A stretch of 64,000 nucleotides of DNA from CAWJTV01 sp963845695 (lineage in GTDB: Bacteria > Planctomycetota > Planctomycetia > Isosphaerales > Isosphaeraceae), in NCBI GenBank assembly GCA_963845695.1, contig CAWJTQ010000013.1, forward strand, positions 310,001-374,000, in the 5' to 3' direction. Position numbers and translations under genes: made by a program. Under the pieces are notes generated by a model. The model was not told where the DNA came from and did not search any database. It was given only the letters and a program-made list of their open reading frames with translations. This document shows, piece by piece, positions 26,317 to 35,824 of this stretch. Position 1 is the first letter of the stretch; the number at the start of each line of letters is the position of its first letter.

Positions 26317-29268
26317 ATGAAGTTCTTCCGACACGCGTCTTCATCGCAACGTGATTCCGTCCGCCCGGACCGCCGCGCCACCCGCCCGCGCCGCAGGCGC
26401 TTCGCCCCGGCGCTTGACGCACTCGAGGTCCGCGCCCTGCTCAGCACCCTGGTTGTCACCAACACCAATGACAGCGGTTCGGGATCGCTCCGCCAGACGA
26501 TCGCCGACGCCTCCAGCGGCGACACCATCACGTTCGCCCACGATCTCCGCGGCCAGACGATCACGCTGACCAGCGGCGAGCTCGACATCTCCCAGAATCT
26601 CACGATCGACGGCCCGGGCGCCGACAAACTGACCGTCAGCGGCGACGATTCCAGCGAAGTCTTCGATGTCGAGAGCGGCGCCGATGTCACGATCTCGAGC
26701 CTGACGATCACCGACGGCGTTGCGTTCAACGGCGGCGGGATCACCAACGCGGGCACGTTGACGCTGGATAGCTGCACCGTGACGAGCAACCAGGCGGACG
26801 ACGGCGTCGGCGGCGGCATGGATAACCTGGGCGGCGCCACGATGACGATCAAGGACAGCACCATCTCCGCCAACGAGTCGGTCGGGGACCCGTCCGGCTA
26901 CCCGGGCAACGGCGGCGGGATCGCCAACGACGGCGTCCTGACGATCACCCAGAGCGCGGTGATTGACAACCAGGCGCTGGCCGGCAGCGGGACTGTGGTT
27001 GGCGGCTCGGCGTACGGCGGCGGGATCTACCAGATCAATCCCCTCAACGGCCCCTCGACGCTGAGCCTGATCGACACCACCCTGAGCGACAACCAGGCCA
27101 TCGGCGGCACTCCCACGGGAAGCTCGATCTTCGGCGGCGGCGGCGCCTTCGGCGGCGGCGTCTTCACGGAAGGCGGCACGACCATGACCTTCAGCGGCGA
27201 CACGATCGACGGCAACCAGGCCATCGGTGGGACCGGCGGCACCTTCGGCTGGGCCTTCGGCGGCGCCATCAACAGCGAATTCAGCACGGTCACCATCGAC
27301 CATTCCACGCTCTCGGACAACCAGGCCATCGGCGGCCCGAACGGCACGGGGATCACGGGCGATGGATCCGAGGCGACCGGCGGGGCCATCGACAGCGAGA
27401 GCGACCTGTTGACCATCAGCGACAGCGACTTCAACGGCAACCTGGCCCAGGGCGGCCAGGGCACAGGGTATCCGTTCGGGGAGGGAGGCTACGGCACCGG
27501 CGGTGCCCTGGTCTACCAACAGGGAGTCTTCTTCATCAATGGAGTGGAGACCGACAGCGAATTGACCGTCACCGGCAGCGTCTTCACGAACAACCAGGCC
27601 ATTGCCGGCGACGGCCAGGGTGCTGGTAGCGGCGAGGGCGAAGGCGGTGCCCTGGACATCACCGGTGGGGGCGTTCCGACCATCACGATCGCTCAGACGA
27701 AGATCGAGGGCAACCTGGCCCAGGGCGGGAACGACAGCGGTGGCCTCTTCGCCGGGTCCGGCGTGGGTGGTGGCATCGACGCGATTGGCGCGGCGCTCGC
27801 CATCTCGGACAGCACCGTGACCGACAACCAGGCCATCGGCGGCGCGGGCTCCCTCGGCGCCTTCAGTGGCTCGGGCTCCGGCGGCGGCCTGGAGTTCAAC
27901 GGAGACAGCCTCACGCTCACCGACACGGCGATCTCGAACAACCTGGCCCAGGGCGGAGCCGGAGGGATCGGCTCGACCTCCAGCGACGGTGACGGCCGCT
28001 CGGGGGGATCGGCCCAGGGCGGCGGCATCGACGGTAGCGGTGTCCTCATCATGACGCACACCGACCTTTCCGACAATGAAGCGATCGGCGGCGCGGGGGG
28101 CGATGGCGCCTCCGGCGGGAGTGGCGGCAGCGGGGGATTCGCTTTTGGCGGCGGCCTGGAGTTCGGCGGGACCGTCACGCTCTCCGGCGGCCGAGTCACC
28201 GGCAACCAGGCGATCGGCGGCGCAGGCGGTTCCGGCGCCTCGGGCGGAAGTGGCGGATGGGGAGGATCCGCCCAGGGCGGCGGCATCTATGCCTCTGGCG
28301 GTGCGCTCACGCTCTCCACCGAGCTGGTCAACGGCAATCAGGCGATCGGCGGCGCGGGGGGTGACGGCGTCTCCGGTGGAAACGGAGGATCCGCCCAGGG
28401 TGGGGGTATCGCCATCGCGGCGTCCCTCACGGCCACCTATGACCCCACCAGCGGGACCTTCACTTACTCGATCGTTCCCGTGACCCTGATTGCCACAAAC
28501 CTCACCCTGTCCGGCAACCAGGCCACCGGCGGCGCGGGCGGCGGCGGCTCGACCGGCGGCGCGGGGGGACTCGCCCAGGGCGGCGGCCTGTTTATCGACG
28601 GCGGGGCCGTCACGCTCTCCGGCAGCCTCATCTCCGTCGATCATGCCGTGGGCGGCGCAGGCGGCGCAGGCGCCTCCGGTGGAGTCGGCGGCGCGGGAGG
28701 AGACGCCCAGGGCGGCGGCCTCTATGCGGTCGCCGATGTCTTCGAGATCTATGACTTCAATACCGGCGGTTATGACGAAATAATCAGCCCATCGACCGTG
28801 ACCGCCTCGAAGATCAGCCTGCTCGGCGACCTCGCCCAGGGCGGCGACGGCGGCGCGGGCGGCGGCTCCGGTGGCCTCGGAGCCGGCGGCGCTGCTTACA
28901 ACGATGCGGGGTCTTCCCTGAGCATCTCCAACGGCCTCCTCTCGCTCAACGCCGCCCAGGGCGGCGACGGTGGATCCGGCGGCGGCAGTGGTGGCGACGG
29001 GTTAGGCGGCGCCGTCTACAATGCCGGACCCAATGACTCGTACAGCCCGGCACTGCCCGGCGGGACCCTCGCGCTCTCCAACACGATCGTTCTCGGCAAC
29101 CTCGCCCAGGGCGGCGCCGGCGGACAGGGCGGGACCGACGGACAGGGTATCGGCGGCGGCCTTTATCTCGTCTCCGGGAGCTCCACCACGTTGACCAAGA
29201 CGGCCGTCTTCCTTAACTGGGCCTCCACCAGCAACAACGACATCTACGGCACCTACACCTCGAGCTGA
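26317..29268 (+). CDS. Large secreted beta-helix repeat protein with LEPR-type N-terminus
   Basis: Intact, 983 residues, ribosome site AAGGAG about 10 bases before the start. The basic N-terminus with 'RRFAPALDALEVRALLS' is the planctomycete LEPR-type export motif. Next is the opening 'VVTNTNDSGSGSLRQTIADA' common to parallel beta-helix surface proteins. The body holds about 18 repeats of roughly 40 residues with a core N-(Q/L)-A-(I/Q)-G-G ('LSDNQAIGG', 'ISNNLAQGG') separated by Gly/Ser-rich loops. No C-terminal anchor, sorting signal or enzyme domain is visible. Likely a surface or matrix protein. The minus-strand ORF over it is a shadow caused by the repeat composition. Confidence 0.88.
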   Translation: MKFFRHASSSQRDSVRPDRRATRPRRRRFAPALDALEVRALLSTLVVTNTNDSGSGSLRQTIADASSGDTITFAHDLRGQTITLTSGELDISQNLTIDGPGADKLTVSGDDSSEVFDVESGADVTISSLTITDGVAFNGGGITNAGTLTLDSCTVTSNQADDGVGGGMDNLGGATMTIKDSTISANESVGDPSGYPGNGGGIANDGVLTITQSAVIDNQALAGSGTVVGGSAYGGGIYQINPLNGPSTLSLIDTTLSDNQAIGGTPTGSSIFGGGGAFGGGVFTEGGTTMTFSGDTIDGNQAIGGTGGTFGWAFGGAINSEFSTVTIDHSTLSDNQAIGGPNGTGITGDGSEATGGAIDSESDLLTISDSDFNGNLAQGGQGTGYPFGEGGYGTGGALVYQQGVFFINGVETDSELTVTGSVFTNNQAIAGDGQGAGSGEGEGGALDITGGGVPTITIAQTKIEGNLAQGGNDSGGLFAGSGVGGGIDAIGAALAISDSTVTDNQAIGGAGSLGAFSGSGSGGGLEFNGDSLTLTDTAISNNLAQGGAGGIGSTSSDGDGRSGGSAQGGGIDGSGVLIMTHTDLSDNEAIGGAGGDGASGGSGGSGGFAFGGGLEFGGTVTLSGGRVTGNQAIGGAGGSGASGGSGGWGGSAQGGGIYASGGALTLSTELVNGNQAIGGAGGDGVSGGNGGSAQGGGIAIAASLTATYDPTSGTFTYSIVPVTLIATNLTLSGNQATGGAGGGGSTGGAGGLAQGGGLFIDGGAVTLSGSLISVDHAVGGAGGAGASGGVGGAGGDAQGGGLYAVADVFEIYDFNTGGYDEIISPSTVTASKISLLGDLAQGGDGGAGGGSGGLGAGGAAYNDAGSSLSISNGLLSLNAAQGGDGGSGGGSGGDGLGGAVYNAGPNDSYSPALPGGTLALSNTIVLGNLAQGGAGGQGGTDGQGIGGGLYLVSGSSTTLTKTAVFLNWASTSNNDIYGTYTSS

Positions 29269-29298
29269 GAGTCTCTCTCGAGCGCGGGATTGGCGGTG

Positions 29299-29402
29299 TG
29301 TAGGGTGGGTGGAGGCGGGCTCGGCCCGCCGCAACCCACCGAGGCCAGGCGCTCGCGATCGGTGGGTTGCGCCGAGCGATTCTCGGCTCCACCCACCCTA
29401 CA
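29299..29402. repeat. Palindromic element R1, copy 1 (GTAGGGTGGGT type)
   Basis: TGTAGGGTGGGT at the left is matched by ACCCACCCTACA at the right, 104 bases end to end, with further inner complementarity (cgatcggtgggttgcg). Three more copies lie at 39894, 42877 and 54865. No coding capacity. The structure suggests a non-autonomous mobile or REP-like element. Confidence 0.75.
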
Positions 29403-29434
29403 AAGACGCCTCTCCGGAGAGCCTCCGCGATCGC

Positions 29435-32400
29435 TCATTTCCGGCCGCCGACGGTGATATCCGGCAGGTCGATCGTCTTGCCGGCCTCGGCTGTGAAGTC
29501 AACGCCGCGGTACCGATACGGTGCGCCGGGGATCAGGTTGACGAACGTCACGCGGCCGTCGGGGCCGGTGCGCAGGTTCCCGTTATGCTCCTTGTCCAGG
29601 TTCCACATCATCTCCTGGTCGGCGTTGGTCCCCTTCGACGAGCCCCAGTCGGCACCCGGGGTAATGATCAGGATCAGATGCTCCGGGAACTCGTGCGCCG
29701 GGTGATTCGCCAGCGGCTTGCCCTCGCGGTCCACGAGGCGCACGCGGGCCGAGCCGCACTTCTGGAGCTGCACCGTGGCCGGATTGGCCGCGGTCGACTT
29801 GCCCGAGATCTCGGCCGTGGCGCCGAGCTGATGCTTGAGGTCCAGGAAGTAGTACGGCAGGGTTTTCTCCGGGTCGCAGCCCGGGACCTCGAACCGCCCG
29901 TCTTTGACCCCGATCCGAGGGACCATGCCCGGGTTGAAGTGCTGGAATGGCATGCCATGCTCGCGGTAAGGTGTGTAGGCCCGACTCAGGCCGAACGCAT
30001 CGGAGTTGGGCTTGCCGTCGGGCCCGATCACGCGCCCCTGGACGGTCACCCCGCGCCTCAACCGCATCGTGACCTCGAGCGTGGCCGTGCCCGGCTTGAT
30101 GTCCAGGTGGGCCAAAGCATCCGGGTAGAGCGGCAGGTCGGGCTGCCAGCCGGTCCCCATCTCGCTGTGGCTGGTGGGTACGTTGATGTAGTCGTCGCTG
30201 GGCGCCTGGACGAGGAAGTGGCCCGGGCCGTAATCGACGACCTGGGTAAAGGTCCCGTCGGGTCCGCTGAAGGTATCGCGGTTGTACGTGGCGGCGTAGA
30301 GCGGGTTGTTGCGATGCGTCTGGTAATAGGAGACGAGCGCGCGGGCCACGCGCTTGCCGGACGGTTCCTCGATCAGTTTCCCATGCACCACGGCGCCCCG
30401 CCTGAGCCTCACCTCGACGGCCTGCTGCACGGCCCCCTTGGGCCAATCCAGAGTCTTCTCGCGGCGGAGATACGGCTCGCCCTCGCGGGAATACACGGTG
30501 ATCGTGAAGGCATCGCCCGGCCAGGCCGCGATCCGCACGCGGCCCTGATCGTCGGTCTTCGCGCTAGTCTCGTTGCCGCGGGAATGCGGGTTGCGACGCT
30601 CGGCCCGGACGTAGACCAGCGCCCCGGCCATCGGCTTGCCGTCGTCGGCCCGGACGACCCGCACGTCGATCGCCTTCACGGGAACGAGCGACATCGTCTT
30701 GGGCTTGCTCCGCCCTTCGTCCCCGGGTGCGATCTCCAGCTTCTGGTGAGCAAACCGCGGGTCCTCGACCTCGAGCGTAATCGCCGCCCGCGCGCCAGAC
30801 CGACCAGCCGGAACCGCCCATCGGCGTCGGTCGTCGCCGAAACGGGCCAGAGGTTTTCTTCTCCGCTCGTATGGTAAGGATTATAGTCATGATCGCGGAT
30901 TTTCAGGTGATTGACTCGAACCGTGACCCCCGCCGCGGGCTGGTTCTGCACGTCAACCAATCGACCCTCGACAACCTTCTCGGGATCGAGCGTGATCGTC
31001 GTCTCCTGGCTCGCGGCGTCGGCCTTGAGCCAATTCCCGTCGAAGGCATAGCCCGCCGCGACGGCCCGGATGCTCAGCCACGCCAGCCGGGCGGGCGGGA
31101 TGGTCGGGTATTCGACCCGGAATCGCCCGTCAGCGCCGGAAATGGCCATGCCCGCGAGCTGGTAACGCTCGAAACTCCCGGCTCCATCGCTGGCCTGCTT
31201 GCGCCGCTCGGAGATGACGGCCACGGTCGCGCCGGCGATCGGCTGGTTTTTCTCGTCCACCACGCGGCCGGTGACGGTCCGGCGCGGTTCGGCCGGAGCC
31301 TCGTCGTTCGCGGTTGACGCAGGGGCCTGATCGACCACCGGCGCCGCGGCGGCTCGGACGCCCAATCTCAGGACCGACAGCGGCAGGATCAGGACCACCA
31401 GCGCGATCAGGCCCAGCACAACCACCGGTCGGGTCAGGCGGCGCCGGGGACAGCCCGCGTCGAGGATCGACAGCAGTCTCCCTTCCAGATGCGACGGCCG
31501 CGCCATCGCCAGGGCGGCCAGCGAATGACGATGCCGCGATCGAAGCGACCGGGCCAGGTCGAGCAGATGCGCGGCGTAATCCGAAGCGCGGGAGCCCGCG
31601 AGCAGGACGATGTCGTCGCAGGCGCGCTCGCGCTCGATGCGCATTCGACGCGCCGCGATCCAGGCGAGCGGGTTGAACCAGTACACGGCACACGCCGCCT
31701 GGGCGATGGTTTGGGTCAAACAGTCGAGCCGATGAACGTGGGCCAGCTCGTGGAGCAGGACGTCGCGCCGGCGGTTTGCCGGCCATTGATCCGCGCCGTC
31801 AGGAAGCAGGATGACGGGCCGGATCGAGCCCCAGGTCATCGGCATCAACGCATGACGACCTTGAAGCAGCCGCACGCGCCGCGACAGACCCAGCCGCGCA
31901 GTGAGCTCACTCAACAGCTCGGCCCAATCGCCGTCTTCGATCGGCTCCGCCCCGCGCGCCAGCCGCCACAAGGCGAGCCGGCCGATCAGGGGAACGGACA
32001 GGATCAACATCGCCACGGCCAACCACGCCGAGAGCACCACGGTCGGGGGAGAAGGCATCCCGATCCGGGACGGCGCCGGTGCGGTCGCGTCAAGCTCCGG
32101 CAGCCGCAATGCTTTCGGTGGTTCGACAGGAGCCGTGGCCCGCCGATGATCCGGACGCGCCCTCTGTGCCTCGAGCCCGACGGCTTGCGGTGCCGATGCG
32201 GCCGCATGCGGCGCCGGTGAGGAGACGGCTCCATCCGGATTCGCCGGCAGGACCCGCCAGGCCCAGCTCGGCAAGGCAACAGCCATGACCGGCAACCCGA
32301 GCGCACCGCAGAGCCCGAGACACCAGACCAGGTGTCGCGTCGCGGCAGGGGCCCGGCGCATCATCAAGGCCACCACCGCGGCCACGGCGAGAACCAGGGT

Positions 32401-32469
32401 CGATTTCGCCGCGACGTCGACCACCAGCGCCGACGGCGAACGAGACAAAACCTCAAAGATCGCCTTCAT
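29435..32469 (-). CDS. BlaR1/M56-family membrane metalloprotease fused to carboxypeptidase-regulatory-like outer domain, frameshift near 30800
   Basis: Starts MKAIFEVLSRSPSALVVDVA at 32469, two bases after the blaI stop. Four membrane helices surround an M56 zinc protease site 'DVLLHELAHVHRLDCL' and 'ERERACDDIVLLAG', as in BlaR1/MecR1 proteases that inactivate BlaI repressors. Instead of a penicillin-binding domain, the C-terminal outer part carries repeated beta-sandwich modules ('RTVTGRVVDEKNQPIAGATV', 'LRRGVTVQGRVIGPDGKP', 'GSARVRLVDREGKPLA') homologous to the 40-64 kb array. Frame is lost near 30800 in a GCGCGCGGG run, between 'GLARG' and 'AAITLEVEDPRFAHQKLEI'. Joined length about 1010 residues. 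It should sense an outer ligand and relieve BlaI repression. Confidence 0.85.
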
Positions 32470-32471
32470 GA

Positions 32472-32867
32472 TCAGCGCCCCTCCTTCCGAGCCTCGTCGA
32501 TGAGCTGGGAGAGTCGATCGAGCTCCGCCTCGGACAGCTTGCTCGCCGACAGGTCGAGCAACGCGGCCACGGTCTGCTCGGTCGAGCCTTCGAAGAACGT
32601 CTGCACCAGTTGCTTCAGGGCCGATCGCCGCGCCGTGTCGCGCGGGACCGTCGGCAGGAACACGTACCGCGGCCCCTGCTGGTCGTGCCGCAGATGGCCC
32701 TTCTCCTCGAGCACCCGCAGCATGGCCCGCACCGCCGAATAGCTCGGCGGGTCGGGCAGGTCCTCCAGGACCTCCGCCGCCGTCGCCTGGCCGCGCCGAT
32801 AGATCGCGTCCATGATCTGCCGCTCCCGGCGGCTCAGGCTCATCCCCTGGTCCTTCAATCGTCCCAT
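32472..32867 (-). CDS. blaI: BlaI/MecI/CopY-type transcriptional repressor
   Basis: A 131-residue winged-helix protein: MGRLKDQGMSLSRRERQIMD, 'GQATAAEVLEDLPDPPSYSA', 'VRAMLRVLEEKGHLRHDQQG', then a C-terminal dimer helix bundle 'QTFFEGSTEQTVAALLDLS'. Ribosome site AAAGGAGG lies upstream. Members of this family dimerise on short dyads in their own promoter and are cut by the BlaR1-type protease encoded next. The promoter region carries three 16 bp TGCT-N8-AGCA dyads, which I predict are its operators. The co-encoded protease makes a complete sensor-repressor unit, though nothing here indicates beta-lactams as signal. Confidence 0.93.
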   Translation of the reverse strand: MGRLKDQGMSLSRRERQIMDAIYRRGQATAAEVLEDLPDPPSYSAVRAMLRVLEEKGHLRHDQQGPRYVFLPTVPRDTARRSALKQLVQTFFEGSTEQTVAALLDLSASKLSEAELDRLSQLIDEARKEGR

Positions 32868-32882
32868 CAGAACCTCCTTTCC

Positions 32883-32898
32883 TGCTAGAAAACCAGCA
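32883..32898. promoter_or_regulatory. Predicted BlaI operator 1
   Basis: TGCTAGAAAACCAGCA, a TGCT-N8-AGCA dyad in the leader just downstream of the predicted transcription start and upstream of the ribosome site. Confidence 0.65.
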
Positions 32899-32901
32899 AC
32901 A

Positions 32902-32917
32902 TGCTAAAAGAATAGCA
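32902..32917. promoter_or_regulatory. Predicted BlaI operator 2, overlapping the -10 box
   Basis: TGCTAAAAGAATAGCA, the best dyad (TGCTA-N6-TAGCA). It covers the -10 element of the blaI promoter, so binding would block RNA polymerase. Confidence 0.7.
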
Positions 32918-32936
32918 GGGTCGGCGGAGGTGTCAA
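32909..32936 (-). promoter_or_regulatory. Sigma-70-type promoter of blaI-blaR1
   Basis: On the minus strand TTGACA (32931-32936) is followed after 16 bases by TATTCT (32909-32914). A perfect -35 and a good -10 box stand about 42 bases upstream of the blaI start, and the -10 is overlapped by operator 2. Confidence 0.7.
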
Positions 32937-32944
32937 TACCCCAA

Positions 32945-32960
32945 TGCTGGATTTTTAGCA
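32945..32960. promoter_or_regulatory. Predicted BlaI operator 3, upstream of the -35 box
   Basis: TGCTGGATTTTTAGCA, a third TGCT-N8-AGCA dyad of the same 16 bp length, eight bases upstream of the -35 element. Confidence 0.6.
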
Positions 32961-32981
32961 TCGAGATGTGTCCGAGCGGAT

Positions 32982-33437
32982 TCACTTCTGCGTTTCGCGG
33001 CGGATCGCGTGGATCGTCTCGTCAAGCTTGGCGAGGAATCGCGAGCGGTCCGACTTGGTGAAAGGGGCAGGGCCGCCACCGAATTCTCCGGCCTGTCGCA
33101 GCATGTCGAGCAGCGCCCGGGTGGCGACGGCGTCGCCGATGGTGTCTTCGGTAAAGGCCAGCCCCTTGGGACCGAGCACCCGGGCACCTCGGCGCAGGCA
33201 TCGGTCGGCGAGAGGAATGTCGGTCGTGATGGCGATGTCGCCGGCTCCGATGCGCTCGGCGATCCAATCGTCGGCGACGTCGAACCCGCCCCGCACCACC
33301 ACGAGCTCGATCAACTCCTCCGCCGGCACCCGCATCGGCGCGTTGGCGACGATGTAGACCTTGATCGCGTACCGCCGGGCGACACGATACACTTCCTCCT
33401 TGACCGGGCAAGCGTCCGCATCGACATAGATAGGCAT
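32982..33437 (-). CDS. YaiI/YqxD family protein (UPF0178, DUF188)
   Basis: A 151-residue protein starting MPIYVDADACPVKEEVYRVA at 33437. The opening 'VDADACPVKEE' and the later 'GDIAITTDIPLADRCLRRGA' and 'GPAPFTKSDRSRFLAKLDET' are the diagnostic motifs of this conserved family, which has a PIN-like acidic centre. Its biochemical role is not established. It lies upstream of the blaI operators on the same strand; its stop is only 22 bases from operator 3, but the blaI unit has its own promoter. Confidence 0.93.
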   Translation of the reverse strand: MPIYVDADACPVKEEVYRVARRYAIKVYIVANAPMRVPAEELIELVVVRGGFDVADDWIAERIGAGDIAITTDIPLADRCLRRGARVLGPKGLAFTEDTIGDAVATRALLDMLRQAGEFGGGPAPFTKSDRSRFLAKLDETIHAIRRETQK

Positions 33438-33631
33438 CGATCGAGCACTCCTGGCATCTCGCGCACAGTGATCCCTATGGTTGGTAGTGTCTGGGCCGCA
33501 GCCTGGTGACGTCAAGGTGTCTCTCAAGGGTAGTGCGACCGGCCCCTCAGCGCGGTATCCTCGAGAGATTCGACGCCGAGGCAGGAGTCATCCGACGACA
33601 GCGAGCGCCGCGTTTCAAGAGGAGAATCATC

Positions 33632-34144
33632 GTGTCATGGCACAGTAGCGCCATCCTGATCCAGACGGAAAGCCCGCCGGGCGACGCGTTCTTGCTCGGC
33701 CTGCTCGGGTTTCCCGGCGCGACCGAGACCGGGCCGATCGACTTCGAAACAGCGACCTCGGTCGAGGTCCTCGAAGACCTGGAGGGCGGCCTGGGCGCGG
33801 CCGTGGCCCGTGTGGACGGCTGGGTCTCGATCTGGGGGCCGTTCCTCGTCGCCGACTCGGACGCCGTGGCTCGCCTCTCGAGCGGTGGCGCCGCGTTGAC
33901 GTTGATCCTCGAGGGAGCGACCGGCACCGCGGGTTTCGAATGGTTCCGCGACGGCAGCCTCCTGCGCCGCTGGTCCGTCTCGGAGGGTGACGTCATTCAC
34001 GATGAAGGCGATCCACTCTCCGAAGAGAATGGCGGCCTCACCGATGACCCGGAACCAGGGATCTTACTCCTGCTCGAACGACTCGTACGGCCGTTGGAAG
34101 TGCTTGCTGACGCTCAGTACACGTTGTACCGTTTTTCGGATTGA
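33632..34144 (+). CDS. Hypothetical protein, about 170 aa
   Basis: Preferred start is GTG at 33632 behind AAGAGGAGA; upstream codons in the frame lack coding character. The protein begins MSWHSSAILIQTESPPGDAF and contains 'SVEVLEDLEGGLGAAVARVD', 'GWVSIWGPFLVADSDAVARL', 'GTAGFEWFRDGSLLRRWSVS' and a C-terminal 'ERLVRPLEVLADAQYTLYRF'. It is acidic, soluble, with no signal peptide. It resembles small proteins that compute or store a per-residue value in polymorphic immunity loci only in general shape; I do not assign a family. It stands alone before the palindromic element at 34182. Confidence 0.65.
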   Translation: MSWHSSAILIQTESPPGDAFLLGLLGFPGATETGPIDFETATSVEVLEDLEGGLGAAVARVDGWVSIWGPFLVADSDAVARLSSGGAALTLILEGATGTAGFEWFRDGSLLRRWSVSEGDVIHDEGDPLSEENGGLTDDPEPGILLLLERLVRPLEVLADAQYTLYRFSD

Positions 34145-34181
34145 GCGCGTGTGCGAAACCGAGGCTCGACCCACCCACTCC

Positions 34182-34438
34182 GTTCGGCGCGGGTCTCTCG
34201 ACCACTGCGGTGAACATCGTCGCAGGCTCGACACTCCTGGGGGCTGCGCCGGCCGAGCCGGCTTGACCCCAGCCACCCCCCCGGGATCCGCGCCACCAAG
34301 TCGGGGGTGGCTGGGGTCGAGCCCGAAGGGCGAAGCCCCCAGGGGATCCGTGGCGAAATCGTCCCAAACCCCTGGTTTCCAGGGCGATTGCCAACTCCCA
34401 AGATTTTCACCGCAGTGGTCGGGAGAACCGCGCCGAAC
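34182..34438. repeat. 257 bp inverted-repeat element with nested palindromes
   Basis: The 37-base left arm (34182-34218, starting GTTCGGCGCGGGTCTC) matches the reverse complement of the right arm (34402-34438) at all but three positions or so. Inside, CCTGGGGGCT and AGCCCCCAGG, and GACCCCAGCCACC with GGTGGCTGGGGTC, form further complementary pairs. It has no ORF of note and looks like a MITE or large REP-like unit. Confidence 0.7.
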
Positions 34439-34466
34439 AAAAGATTATCCGGAGGAATCAGCGGTC

Positions 34467-35684
34467 ATGTTCAGCTTTCAAAAAGTCACCCATCACGATC
34501 GCCCGCGTCGGCTCTTCAACGTCCTCCACCGGATTGCGACGATCCTGCTAGGACTCATCGCGACGCTCGAGGCGCGAGCCGAAACGCCTCTCATCGGCTA
34601 CACCGAGTTCCGCACCGATCTCCCCGGCGGCCGGCATGCCAACGTCGCCACGACGCGCGCAGCGGTCGTTCACACGGACGGGACCGGCCGTCGGCTCGTC
34701 GCCGAAGGGTTGAGCCGAGAGCCGGACTCCTGGACGCAGTTCGCGGGCTGGTCGCCGGACGGCCGCCTGGCGATCGTCGGCCGAGGCTGGGAAAGCCCCG
34801 AGAACGCTCGCTGGGAAGAGGAGCATCATGAGTTCCGCTTCAACGCCGAGGGCTGGCTCTACGACATGAACCTCGTCGACCTGGCCACCGGATCGACCAC
34901 CAACCTCACGGCGATCGACCGCGTCAGCTTCCACAACACCGGCCTCTTCTTCTGGCCGGACGATCCGACAAAGCTCGGGTTCCAGGCGCTCATCGACGGC
35001 AACTCGCACCCGTTCCGGATGGATCGCGACGGCAAGAACAAGTACGACCTGACCCGCGACTCGAAAGAGTTCGCTTACGGCTTCAGCGCCTCGAAGGACG
35101 GACGGCGGATCGCCTACCACAAGAGCTACCAGGTGTACGTGGCCGATGCCGACGGCTCGAACGCCCGCCAGATCATCACCGGCCATCCCTTCAACTTCGT
35201 GCCGCAGTGGTCGGCCGACGGCAAGCACCTGCTCTTCGTCGCCGGAGAACACTATAACTGTCACCCGTACGTGGCCAATGCTGATGGCACGGGCCTCCGC
35301 AAGCTCGCCGACCGGGGCGGTTACCGCGGTGTGATCGCGTTCCTCGACGTCCCCGACTTCCACGGCGGCAGCAGCGACATCCCGGCCTGGTCGGTGGATG
35401 GTCTCTCGGTGTATTACACCGCCAAGGTCAGCGAGAATGTGGAGTTGTTCCGCGTCGCACTCGACGGTCAGAGCGAACGCCTGACGAAAACGCCCGACGG
35501 GTCGCTCCACTACCACCCGACGCCGTCACCCGACGGCCAATGGCTGGCCTATGGATCGAAACGAGGCGGAGTGCGGCAACTCTACGTCATGCGGCTCGCG
35601 GACCGGTCCGAACGCCGGCTCACCGATCTGTCGCATGGCCACGCGGCGATGTGGCCGCATTGGCAACCGATTCCCGGACGATGA
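34467..35684 (+). CDS. Secreted TolB-like beta-propeller protein
   Basis: A 405-residue protein with ribosome site GGAGGAA at 34451-34457. The N-terminus has a signal peptide ('FNVLHRIATILLGLIATLEA'). It is followed by repeated TolB/WD40-like PD40 blades: 'FAGWSPDGRLAIVGRG', 'ASKDGRRIAYHKSYQVYVAD', 'PQWSADGKHLLFVAGEHYNC', 'PAWSVDGLSVYYTAKVSENV' and 'PTPSPDGQWLAYGSKRGG'. The gene precedes the DUF1592/DUF1552 pair on the same strand with a gap of 140 bases. Proteins of this type appear among planctomycete secreted enzymes and scaffolds, but nothing shows a catalytic role. The start overlaps nothing else and is well supported. Confidence 0.88.
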   Translation: MFSFQKVTHHDRPRRLFNVLHRIATILLGLIATLEARAETPLIGYTEFRTDLPGGRHANVATTRAAVVHTDGTGRRLVAEGLSREPDSWTQFAGWSPDGRLAIVGRGWESPENARWEEEHHEFRFNAEGWLYDMNLVDLATGSTTNLTAIDRVSFHNTGLFFWPDDPTKLGFQALIDGNSHPFRMDRDGKNKYDLTRDSKEFAYGFSASKDGRRIAYHKSYQVYVADADGSNARQIITGHPFNFVPQWSADGKHLLFVAGEHYNCHPYVANADGTGLRKLADRGGYRGVIAFLDVPDFHGGSSDIPAWSVDGLSVYYTAKVSENVELFRVALDGQSERLTKTPDGSLHYHPTPSPDGQWLAYGSKRGGVRQLYVMRLADRSERRLTDLSHGHAAMWPHWQPIPGR

Positions 35685-35824
35685 GAACCAGGATTGATGG
35701 GACAACTCCGATTCGAGCACGATTGTCAGATTTCCTCCCGGAGGGGCGTGGAGTCGCCGATCACAAACCGTATACTGGGACGAGAGCGTTCCGGAACGCC
35801 CTTCCCTCAGGAGGCGTTGATCCG

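Noticed and set aside
26341..28644. Long minus-strand ORF opposite the beta-helix gene
   Set aside because: It lacks any motif and arises from the GC-rich repeats of the plus-strand gene, which has a ribosome site, export signal and repeat pattern.
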